Below are positions 17,942 through 25,066 of a stretch of 64,000 nt of DNA, piece after piece. Numbering within the stretch: the stretch's first letter is position 1; every line of letters begins with the position of its first letter. Both the position numbers and the translations under genes were made by a program. Where the stretch lies: assembly GCF_900130125.1 (NCBI RefSeq), contig NZ_FQXY01000010.1, positions 1,598,294 through 1,662,293 on the forward strand, given 5' to 3'. The DNA is from Bacteroides congonensis (lineage in GTDB: Bacteria > Bacteroidota > Bacteroidia > Bacteroidales > Bacteroidaceae). The notes beneath the pieces are model-generated. The model made no database searches and had not been told where the DNA came from. It was given only the letters and a program-made list of their open reading frames with translations.

Positions 17942-18322
17942 ATGGCTATAAGAATAGTTGGTGTAGATTTACCTCAGAACAAAAGAGGTGAAATTGCGTT
18001 GACCTATGTATATGGAATAGGTCGCAGTAGTTCAGCAAAAATTTTAGATAAAGCTGGTGTAGATAAAGATCTGAAGGTTAAGGACTGGACAGATGATCAA
18101 GCTGCTAAGATTCGTGAGATTATCGGTGCAGAGTATAAGGTAGAAGGTGATCTTCGTTCTGAAATCCAATTGAACATTAAGCGATTAATGGATATTGGTT
18201 GCTACCGTGGTGTACGTCACCGTATTGGTCTGCCTGTAAGAGGTCAGAGCACTAAGAACAATGCACGTACTCGTAAGGGTAGAAAGAAAACCGTTGCTAA
18301 TAAGAAAAAAGCTACTAAATAA
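17942..18322 (+). CDS. rpsM: 30S ribosomal protein S13
   Basis: S13 (126 aa), 30S head protein contacting the P-site tRNA and the intersubunit bridge. [20 protein letters not shown], the H2TH region and the C-terminal [17 protein letters not shown] are diagnostic. A possible internal promoter precedes it. Confidence 0.97.
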
Positions 18323-18333
18323 TAATTGTTGAT

Positions 18334-18723
18334 ATGGCAAAAAAAACAGTTGCAGCTAAAAAGAGAAATGTGAAAGTAGACGCTAATGGACAGTTGCATG
18401 TTCATTCATCTTTCAACAATATTATTGTTTCTCTTGCAAACAGTGAAGGGCAGATTATCTCTTGGTCATCTGCTGGTAAAATGGGATTTAGAGGTTCTAA
18501 AAAGAATACTCCTTATGCAGCACAGATGGCTGCCCAGGATTGTGCAAAGATTGCATTCGATCTTGGCCTTAGAAAGGTAAAAGCATATGTGAAGGGTCCA
18601 GGTAACGGACGTGAGTCTGCTATTAGAACTATCCACGGTGCTGGCATCGAAGTTACTGAAATCATTGACGTAACTCCGCTTCCACATAATGGTTGTCGTC
18701 CTCCAAAAAGACGTAGAGTTTAA
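18334..18723 (+). CDS. rpsK: 30S ribosomal protein S11
   Basis: S11 (129 aa) lines the platform and E-site mRNA path. [40 protein letters not shown] and the C-terminal [12 protein letters not shown] are near-invariant. Confidence 0.97.
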
Positions 18724-18839
18724 TTTACCTTTAACTTACAATGATCTTGATTTTGTTTTTGGATTACATTAATTTCTCTCTGTAATCGCGGCTGCAACAA
18801 ATTGAGTTCATGAATAAACAATTAAATATTTAAAAAGAA
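18724..18839 (+). promoter_or_regulatory. Structured gap before rpsD (possible leader)
   Basis: This 116-bp gap is large for the superoperon. It can form a stem ATTACA (18763-18768) / TGTAAT (18781-18786) and contains no TAnnTTTG box. S4 autoregulates its operon in other bacteria, so a leader function is possible but unproven here. Confidence 0.3.
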
Positions 18840-19445
18840 ATGGCTAGATATACTGGACCAAAATCAAGAATCGCCCGTAAATTCGGAGAAGGAATCTTTG
18901 GAGCTGATAAAGTTTTATCAAAGAAGAACTACCCTCCCGGACAACACGGTAATTCTAGAAAAAGAAAAACTTCTGAATATGGTGTGCAACTTCGTGAAAA
19001 GCAGAAAGCTAAATACACCTATGGAGTTTTAGAGAAACAATTCCGCAATTTGTTTGAAAAAGCAGCTACTGCTAAAGGTATTACCGGTGAGGTACTTCTT
19101 CAATTGCTGGAAAGCCGTCTTGACAACGTAGTATTCCGTTTGGGTATTGCTCCTACGCGTGCTGCTGCTCGTCAGTTGGTTGGTCACAAGCACATTACTG
19201 TAGATGGTGAAGTGGTAAACATTCCTTCATATGCAGTAAAACCGGGTCAATTGATTGGTGTTCGTGAAAGATCTAAATCTTTGGAAGTTGTTGCTAACTC
19301 TCTCGCTGGTTTCAATCACAGCAAGTATGCATGGTTGGAATGGGACGAAGCTTCAAAGGTTGGTAAAATGTTGCACATACCTGAAAGAGCAGACATTCCT
19401 GAGAACATTAAAGAACATTTGATCGTTGAATTGTATTCTAAATAA
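18840..19445 (+). CDS. rpsD: 30S ribosomal protein S4
   Basis: S4 (201 aa) initiates 30S assembly. MARYTGPKSRIARKFGEGIF, the S4 RNA-binding domain (LLQLLESRLDNVVFRLGIAP, then QLVGHKHITVDGEVVNIPSY) and the C-terminal WLEWDEASKVGKML are present. Cys ligands of zinc-type S4 are absent. It is the first gene after the 116-bp gap and precedes rpoA by 11 bp. Confidence 0.97.
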   Translation: MARYTGPKSRIARKFGEGIFGADKVLSKKNYPPGQHGNSRKRKTSEYGVQLREKQKAKYTYGVLEKQFRNLFEKAATAKGITGEVLLQLLESRLDNVVFRLGIAPTRAAARQLVGHKHITVDGEVVNIPSYAVKPGQLIGVRERSKSLEVVANSLAGFNHSKYAWLEWDEASKVGKMLHIPERADIPENIKEHLIVELYSK

Positions 19446-19456
19446 TAATTAATTTC

Positions 19457-20449
19457 ATGGCGATATTAGCATTTCAAAAACCTGATAAAGTATTGATGTT
19501 GGAGGCGGACTCCAGATTCGGTAAATTCGAATTTCGTCCGTTGGAACCGGGTTTTGGTATTACCGTAGGTAATGCATTACGCCGTATCCTTCTTTCTTCA
19601 TTAGAGGGTTTTGCTATCACTACCATCAGAATCGATGGTGTGGAGCATGAATTTTCTAGTGTACCTGGAGTAAAAGAGGATGTTACCAACATTATCTTGA
19701 ATCTGAAACAAGTAAGATTCAAGCAAGTAGTTGAAGAGTTCGAGAGCGAAAAAGTGAGCATCACTGTCGAGAATTCCAGTGAATTTAAAGCAGGTGACAT
19801 AGGTAAGTATTTGACTGGATTTGAAGTGTTAAATCCGGAATTAGTTATTTGTCATTTAGATTCTAAGTCAACTATGCAGATTGATATTACAATTAACAAA
19901 GGACGTGGTTATGTACCTGCCGATGAAAATCGCGAGTATTGCACGGATGTTAATGTAATTCCAATCGACTCTATTTATACACCGATACGTAATGTCAAGT
20001 ATGCTGTAGAAAACTTCCGTGTAGAACAGAAGACTGACTACGAAAAGCTAGTACTTGAAATTAGTACCGACGGTTCTATACATCCGAAGGAAGCGCTGAA
20101 AGAAGCTGCAAAAATTCTGATTTATCACTTCATGTTGTTCTCTGACGAGAAGATCACGCTTGAAAGTAACGATACTGACGGCAATGAAGAGTTTGATGAA
20201 GAAGTATTGCACATGCGTCAGCTGTTGAAGACTAAGCTCGTTGATATGGACTTGTCAGTTCGTGCCCTCAACTGTTTGAAGGCTGCTGACGTAGAAACTC
20301 TTGGCGACTTGGTACAGTTCAACAAAACTGACCTGCTGAAATTCAGAAACTTCGGAAAGAAATCGCTTACCGAGCTTGATGATTTGCTGGAAAGTCTGAA
20401 TCTGTCGTTTGGAACCGACATTTCTAAATATAAATTGGATAAAGAATAA
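19457..20449 (+). CDS. rpoA: DNA-directed RNA polymerase subunit alpha
   Basis: RpoA (330 aa) nucleates RNA polymerase assembly through its N-terminal domain (FEFRPLEPGFGITVGNALRR, about residues 24-43). Promoter UP elements and activators are bound by its C-terminal domain (about 250-315, with LKAADVETLGDLVQFNKTDL and FGKKSLTELDDLLES). The length is normal. It lies between rpsD and rplQ, 3 bp before rplQ. Confidence 0.98.
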   Translation: MAILAFQKPDKVLMLEADSRFGKFEFRPLEPGFGITVGNALRRILLSSLEGFAITTIRIDGVEHEFSSVPGVKEDVTNIILNLKQVRFKQVVEEFESEKVSITVENSSEFKAGDIGKYLTGFEVLNPELVICHLDSKSTMQIDITINKGRGYVPADENREYCTDVNVIPIDSIYTPIRNVKYAVENFRVEQKTDYEKLVLEISTDGSIHPKEALKEAAKILIYHFMLFSDEKITLESNDTDGNEEFDEEVLHMRQLLKTKLVDMDLSVRALNCLKAADVETLGDLVQFNKTDLLKFRNFGKKSLTELDDLLESLNLSFGTDISKYKLDKE

Positions 20450-20452
20450 AAA

Positions 20453-20956
20453 ATGAGACATAATAAAAAATTCAATCATTTAGGTCGTACTGCTTCTCAT
20501 AGAAGTGCTATGTTATCTAACATGGCTTGCTCTTTGATCAAGCACAAAAGAATCACTACGACTGTTGCAAAGGCAAAAGCTTTGAAGAAGTTTGTTGAGC
20601 CTTTGATTACTAAGTCTAAAGAAGACACTACGAACTCTCGTCGTGTTGTATTTAGCAACTTGCAAGATAAGATTGCAGTAACAGAACTGTTCAAAGAAAT
20701 CTCTGTTAAGATTGCTGATCGTCCGGGTGGTTATACTCGTATCATCAAGACTGGTAACCGTTTGGGGGACAACGCTGAAATGTGCTTCATTGAGTTGGTT
20801 GACTACAATGAAAACATGGCTAAAGAAAAAGTTGCTAAGAAAGCCACTCGTACTCGTCGTTCTAAGAAGAGTGCCGAAGCTGCTCCTGCTGCTGTTGAAG
20901 CTCCTGCAACTGAAGCTCCGAAAGTTGAAGAACTAAAAGTAGAATCAGCAGAATAA
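20453..20956 (+). CDS. rplQ: 50S ribosomal protein L17 with C-terminal extension
   Basis: L17 (167 aa). Residues 1-about 115 are the conserved protein: MRHNKKFNHLGRTASHRSAM, then GGYTRIIKTGNRLGDNAEMC. The rest is a Lys/Arg stretch (KKATRTRRSKKSAEAAPAAV) and an Ala/Glu/Pro-rich tail that the 127-residue E. coli protein lacks. Last gene of the superoperon, followed 25 bp later by a terminator. Confidence 0.97.
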   Translation: MRHNKKFNHLGRTASHRSAMLSNMACSLIKHKRITTTVAKAKALKKFVEPLITKSKEDTTNSRRVVFSNLQDKIAVTELFKEISVKIADRPGGYTRIIKTGNRLGDNAEMCFIELVDYNENMAKEKVAKKATRTRRSKKSAEAAPAAVEAPATEAPKVEELKVESAE

Positions 20957-20980
20957 TTCAACAATTATTCTTATAGATAT

Positions 20981-21015
20981 AAAAAAGGCTATTCCGAAAG
21001 GGATGGCCTTTTTTG
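20981..21015 (+). terminator. Intrinsic terminator after rplQ
   Basis: A stem pairs AAAAAAGGCTATTCC with GGGATGGCCTTTTTT (15 bp including two G-U pairs) around a GAAA tetraloop, ending in a T-run. It closes the ribosomal superoperon. Confidence 0.9.
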
Positions 21016-21088
21016 TTACGAGCCTGTTTACTTATCCTAAGATAAATTAAAAGATACCCCGAATGAACTTTTCATAAGTGGAATCTGT

Positions 21089-21096
21089 TATATTTG
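21089..21096 (+). promoter_or_regulatory. -7 box directly before the 131-aa hypothetical gene
   Basis: TATATTTG matches TAnnTTTG. Only 9 bp separate it from the ATG at 21106, so transcription would start about 2-3 nt before the start codon. No good -33 TTG is seen at the expected distance. Confidence 0.45.
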
Positions 21097-21105
21097 CAGG
21101 AGAAT

Positions 21106-21501
21106 ATGGCAAAATTTATAAAGGTAATATTGTTTCTGTTGCTGACAGTTGCCCTTCACGGGATTGCAGGCAATGTTTTCACTGAAAAAACAGTGGAGCA
21201 GACAGAGAATGCTGTTACCTATTCAATGAAACAACACGGACAGATCAGTGCTCCTGAGTTTCCTTGTTCACCTGTGGCCGAACTGACAAATTTGCAGAGT
21301 CATCAAATATCCGTGACACGTATCCAACGTGTACAGCTTGGAGAATACTTCACTACATTGAGGAATTTGCAGCAATGCGGTGCTGAGCGTGATAATTCAC
21401 TTTCCCAACATTTAGGGCGGATTTATAACACAACAACTTCCTATTATTGCCAACCAGCGAGTGAATACTATGTATTTACTCTAAGGCATATTATTATTTA
21501 G
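21106..21501 (+). CDS. Hypothetical secreted protein (131 aa)
   Basis: I do not recognise this protein. It starts MAKFIKVILFLLLTVALHGI, a clear signal peptide or N-terminal membrane anchor, followed by a polar domain of about 105 residues. Notable are four Cys (in FPCSP, QQCGAE and YYCQP, and none in a lipobox) and several Gln/Thr-rich stretches. The frame stays open to a TTG at 21094, but that codon overlaps the -7 box, so ATG 21106 is preferred. It stands alone between the ribosomal terminator and the next hypothetical gene. No function is assigned. Confidence 0.6.
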   Translation: MAKFIKVILFLLLTVALHGIAGNVFTEKTVEQTENAVTYSMKQHGQISAPEFPCSPVAELTNLQSHQISVTRIQRVQLGEYFTTLRNLQQCGAERDNSLSQHLGRIYNTTTSYYCQPASEYYVFTLRHIII

Positions 21502-21510
21502 CAGTTAATT

Positions 21511-21559
21511 TATTGGTATTATTTCTTTTATGATTACTGGTATAATCCGCATACTGGTA
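21511..21559 (+). repeat. Three TAYTGGTA direct repeats
   Basis: TATTGGTA (21511) and two TACTGGTA copies (21535, 21552) lie in the 106-bp gap before the next gene. Spacing is irregular (24 and 17 bp). They could be regulator half-sites or chance. Confidence 0.3.
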
Positions 21560-21607
21560 ACCCTTACTATCTTTATATTTTTACTAATAAATTAAATTTT
21601 AAATATT

Positions 21608-22150
21608 ATGGCAACTACTCAAGTTATTGATGCTACTATTTTTGCATCTTCACATCCTGATATCGCTAAACGTACCAGTGTTTCCGGAGTTATTATCTCT
21701 TCTGTCATGTTATTGGTGGGGATTTTAGCATTCGCTTCCACTTTTCAACTGGAAGACAAATCATCTACTGTCAGCATGGCTTTAATGGTTCTTGGAACCG
21801 GACTATTCCTGATGGGAATTTTCCGTTTTTTCTGGAAATCTAAGGAAGTCGTTTATTTACCTACCGGAAGCGTGGCTAAAGAGCAGAGCATCTTCTTTGA
21901 TTTGAAGCATATGGACTCTTTGACAAATATAGTTAATTCGGGTTCATTCTCTACCGACTCGGCTATTAAGAGCGAGTCAAGCGGCAATATACGTATGGAC
22001 GTGATACTTTCTGAAGACAAGAAGTTTGCAGCCGTACAGTTGCTCCAGTTTGTGCCTTACAATTATCAGCCGATAACGTCCGTGCAGTATTTTACGAATG
22101 ACGGCGCTTCTGCTGTGGTAGCTTTTCTTTCAAAAAGCAAGCAGGGATAA
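21608..22150 (+). CDS. Hypothetical membrane protein (180 aa, two TM segments)
   Basis: No family recognised. Two adjacent hydrophobic segments, about residues 26-45 (GVIISSVMLLVGILAFAST) and 56-75 (SMALMVLGTGLFLMGIFRFF), form a hairpin in the inner membrane. A soluble C-terminal domain of about 105 residues follows (VVYLPTGSVAKEQSIFFDLK, then KKFAAVQLLQFVPYNYQPIT). There is no signal peptide cleavage site. The gene ends in a convergent arrangement with the MutS-like gene, sharing a terminator hairpin. Codon use resembles its neighbours. Confidence 0.75.
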   Translation: MATTQVIDATIFASSHPDIAKRTSVSGVIISSVMLLVGILAFASTFQLEDKSSTVSMALMVLGTGLFLMGIFRFFWKSKEVVYLPTGSVAKEQSIFFDLKHMDSLTNIVNSGSFSTDSAIKSESSGNIRMDVILSEDKKFAAVQLLQFVPYNYQPITSVQYFTNDGASAVVAFLSKSKQG

Positions 22151-22188
22151 TGTGAATTAAAACTGAACTTTAATTTTCATACATAAGG

Positions 22189-22228
22189 ATGGGGATTAGT
22201 CGTCAATAACGGCTATCCCCATTTTTTT
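22189..22228 (+). terminator. Terminator of the 180-aa membrane protein gene, inside the opposite CDS end
   Basis: ATGGGGAT (22189-22196) pairs perfectly with ATCCCCAT (22215-22222), followed by TTTTTTC. The hairpin stops + strand transcription. Its second arm codes for the last residues of the MutS-like protein on the - strand. Confidence 0.75.
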
Positions 22229-24010
22229 CATTAAGAAGCAGGCATTCATATTTTGCGCAACTCCGTCTCTCATCCGATAAGAGAAAGTAAGCTCATTATT
22301 CGTGATATCTGCTTCAAAACAATAGTTCCGGATATTCTGTGGGAAAGAATCTATTAAAGTTCCCAATAGAAGGTCATGAGTTGCGATGATACCATTCGCA
22401 TTCATATTCATAAACTGCTTGATGAGTGCAAAAGAACCTTTTTGTTTATCCATAGAGTTTGTACCCTTCAGAATTTCGTCCAGGATGATGAAGAGTTCTT
22501 CTCCGGCTTCCAACTTATCTATGATTAACTTTAGCCGTTTCAGCTCAGCAAAAAAATACGATTCGTTGTCGGTCAATGAATCACTGGTACGAAGGCTAGT
22601 GACAAGGCGGGCCGGATATATCTCCATTTGATCCGCCCAGACAGGAGCACCAATGCATGCTAAGAGATAATTTACACCTACGGTACGTAAATAAGTACTT
22701 TTACCTGCCATATTCGCTCCGGTGATAATAATAAAGAAAGGACGCTTGTCGATGTCTATTCCATTGCGCACGCATTTGTTCCGATCCATTAAAGGATGAC
22801 CGAGTCCTTTAGCCTGTAAATGAAAAGACTGAGAGCAAATCTTCGGATAAATATATTCAGGATGATTGTATGCGAATGTTGCCAGCGAGCAGTAAGCATC
22901 TATTTCTCCGATCGTTTCTATCCAGCGGGGAAGGTCTTTGGCATGCGTATCCTTCCATTGCTCAATTCGCATAACCTGACGTAGTTCCCAAAATATAAGT
23001 CCGTTGAGAATAGTGCTCATTAGCAAATTACTCCGTTGATCCAGTGCATTCATTAATTTGGAAAGCTGGCGGACAGCCTGCGAAGCTGTTTGATTCTGAC
23101 TGGTAAGTTCCGCTTTTAATTGCTGCAATATAGGGCTGTGCATCTCTTTTTTCTCCGTAAGAAGAATCTGATCGGCATATGTGGAGAGAATTTGCAGCTT
23201 TTTACCATAAGTAGTTTGCAGTTTTGTAATTCCTTTGGAGAAGACAGAACTGAATATGACAAAACTAATAAATACCCCGCCGGCGGCGCTGGCAGGCAAA
23301 ATACCTGAAAAGGCAAGACTTATACATACGAGATTGATGATACTTACCGTTATCGGGATAATACGTAATAACGTATGCTTTCGGTAATAACTTGGGCTGT
23401 CGGCCCATGTTTTAATTTCGGTAGTATCAGCGGGCTTTCCTTTATAAAGTAATCCAAGTAAACGGATTTGTTGCCGGTATTCCAGTTCTGTGGATAATTC
23501 GCGAATAGCTTCCTGGCGCTGTTCAATGGCTTCCTTATTTTCCAGATGACTATTGAACCAATCTGCAAGATGCTGTTTGCCGACAGGTGTTGATGTACGG
23601 TTAATATACTGGAAAAGAGAATGTTCCCCGAATACATCCAGATCGAAAGTATAGAGATGTCCCGAATCAATATATTCTTCACCGTCTTCAAAATCAGAGA
23701 AATCATATTGGATAGCCCTCAACTCCTGTTCGTTGATTGCTATTTTCTTTTTCAGGAAATCTTTCCGGTGAAACCAAAAGTTGTGACGTTTTACCAACCA
23801 TACAAATAGGATAAAAGGCAGGATGGCAAATACAGAGATATACAGCCACCCGTCAGCCCAGAAAGTGACTGCACCGGCTATGGCACCGACGAATAAAACC
23901 AATCGTAATAGACTAATGTAATAAATACGTTTCCGGGCACTTTGCAGCTCCAACTCTGCTTTTTGAATAATCTGTTGATATGTAGCGATAATCTGTTCCA
24001 GTTTTTCCAT
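22196..24010 (-). CDS. Membrane-anchored MutS-like ATPase
   Basis: A 604-residue protein from ATG 24010. The C-terminal third is a MutS-type ABC ATPase: Walker A GANMAGKST (431-439), Walker B LFIILDEILKGTN (507-519), signature region TSDSLTDNESYFFAEL (475-490) and the ATHD switch (543-546). The mismatch-recognition domains I and II of true MutS are missing. Instead the N-terminal half has four hydrophobic segments (about 33-50, 56-73, 216-235, 240-258), so the protein is probably tethered to the inner membrane. The frame extends eight codons upstream to a TTG, but that TTG overlaps a -7 box. Family members of this type are annotated as MutS-related proteins; their role is unknown to me and it should not be called mismatch repair. 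Confidence 0.85.
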   Translation of the reverse strand: MEKLEQIIATYQQIIQKAELELQSARKRIYYISLLRLVLFVGAIAGAVTFWADGWLYISVFAILPFILFVWLVKRHNFWFHRKDFLKKKIAINEQELRAIQYDFSDFEDGEEYIDSGHLYTFDLDVFGEHSLFQYINRTSTPVGKQHLADWFNSHLENKEAIEQRQEAIRELSTELEYRQQIRLLGLLYKGKPADTTEIKTWADSPSYYRKHTLLRIIPITVSIINLVCISLAFSGILPASAAGGVFISFVIFSSVFSKGITKLQTTYGKKLQILSTYADQILLTEKKEMHSPILQQLKAELTSQNQTASQAVRQLSKLMNALDQRSNLLMSTILNGLIFWELRQVMRIEQWKDTHAKDLPRWIETIGEIDAYCSLATFAYNHPEYIYPKICSQSFHLQAKGLGHPLMDRNKCVRNGIDIDKRPFFIIITGANMAGKSTYLRTVGVNYLLACIGAPVWADQMEIYPARLVTSLRTSDSLTDNESYFFAELKRLKLIIDKLEAGEELFIILDEILKGTNSMDKQKGSFALIKQFMNMNANGIIATHDLLLGTLIDSFPQNIRNYCFEADITNNELTFSYRMRDGVAQNMNACFLMKKMGIAVIDD

Positions 24011-24031
24011 GACAAATTCAATACTTTTTCG

Positions 24032-24039
24032 CAAAGGTA
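24032..24039 (-). promoter_or_regulatory. -7 box for the MutS-like gene
   Basis: On the - strand TACCTTTG matches TAnnTTTG, 21 bp before the ATG at 24010. It overlaps the upstream TTG alternative start and so argues against that start. No -33 element is evident. Confidence 0.5.
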
Positions 24040-24292
24040 ATATAATTCACAACGCTCGTGATAGCAGCTTGTTTTAGTCGGGAGCAGATTTACTGTTTAT
24101 TAACGGTAGGAGATTAAAATATGGATTCGACAATAATTATCCGAATATATCGCCTGATAATGCATATGGAGAAAGTGCATCAGGGAAGCAAATATTGGTT
24201 TCCAGTTCCTTTTTTTTCGATATTTCTGTACTCCCCCTTGCATTTATCCGCTAAAATTTATAACTTTCCACTCTAAAATGCGTTTAGCAAGG

Positions 24293-24300
24293 AAAGGAGG
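24293..24300 (+). promoter_or_regulatory. Strong Shine-Dalgarno deciding a start
   Basis: AAAGGAGG ends 7 nt before ATG 24308 and supports that codon over the in-frame ATG at 24278. Confidence 0.65.
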
Positions 24301-24307
24301 ATGGCTT

Positions 24308-24949
24308 ATGAAGAAAGGATGTATCTTATTGTTGCTGATGAGCGTGATTAGCCTTCCGTTAATTGCGCAAAACATAATTTATTCCAACTTGAAAGAGTTG
24401 CTTGCTCAAGATGGCGATACCGTTGCCATACTGCGGGTAGAAAAGCGTTCCCGGAATCAGATTGTGCTGACCGGTGGTGCCGATTACCGGGTAACGGCAG
24501 GTGATGACGAGTCTATGGGACGGCGGTTGAAAAAGCGTTGTTTTGCTGTGCGCGATGAAAAAGGTGATTTATATTTGAATTGCCGTAAGTTGCGATATAA
24601 AAAACTGCGTTTCGGAGCTTGGTATGCTCCGGCTGTCCAGTTAGATAAAAAAATCTATTTCTGTGCCGTGCCTTTAGGCTCTGTTGTCGGTGGGAATTTT
24701 GTAGAAGACGATGATGTGAAGCTGGGTGGAAATATCGGTGACGCCCTTGCAGCTTCGAGCTTGGTCACAAAACGTGTCTGCTATGAATTGAATGCCGAGA
24801 CAGGAAAGATTGAATTCATGGACAAAGACAAGATGCTTGAATTATTAAAGAAATACCCCGAATTGAAACAAGCCTATTTGAAAGATGACAGCCCGGAGGC
24901 AAAGCATACTTTTAAATATTTGCTGGAATTGCGGGATAAACAGAAATAA
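24308..24949 (+). CDS. Hypothetical exported protein (213 aa)
   Basis: Starts MKKGCILLLLMSVISLPLIA, a type I signal peptide with likely cleavage after LIAQ. The mature part is basic and mixed alpha/beta, with motifs SNLKELLAQDGDTVAILRVE, GDLYLNCRKLRYKKLRFGAW and a C-terminal helix (KYPELKQAYLKDDSPEAKHT). It resembles proteins of unknown function that are common in Bacteroidales; I cannot name the family with confidence. ATG 24308 is chosen for its SD and because the signal peptide then begins correctly. Probably monocistronic, with a terminator-like hairpin after it. Confidence 0.75.
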   Translation: MKKGCILLLLMSVISLPLIAQNIIYSNLKELLAQDGDTVAILRVEKRSRNQIVLTGGADYRVTAGDDESMGRRLKKRCFAVRDEKGDLYLNCRKLRYKKLRFGAWYAPAVQLDKKIYFCAVPLGSVVGGNFVEDDDVKLGGNIGDALAASSLVTKRVCYELNAETGKIEFMDKDKMLELLKKYPELKQAYLKDDSPEAKHTFKYLLELRDKQK

Positions 24950-24960
24950 TAACTTTCTGA

Positions 24961-24993
24961 CAAGAAAAGTGAAGTTTTTCTTGCCTTTTATCT
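24961..24993 (+). terminator. Probable terminator after the 213-aa exported protein
   Basis: CAAGAAAA (24961-24968) pairs with TTTTCTTG (24976-24983) and is followed by a T-rich tract. It separates this gene from the hut operon. Confidence 0.6.
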
Positions 24994-25066
24994 TCTTTTT
25001 TTCTATCTTGCGAAGAGTTGTACGGCTGTATTACTTACAGTTTGTAATCCTTAATTCTGCTTTAGT

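Noticed and set aside
22196..24010. Mismatch-repair MutS
   Set aside because: DNA mismatch-binding domains I and II are missing and TM helices are present.
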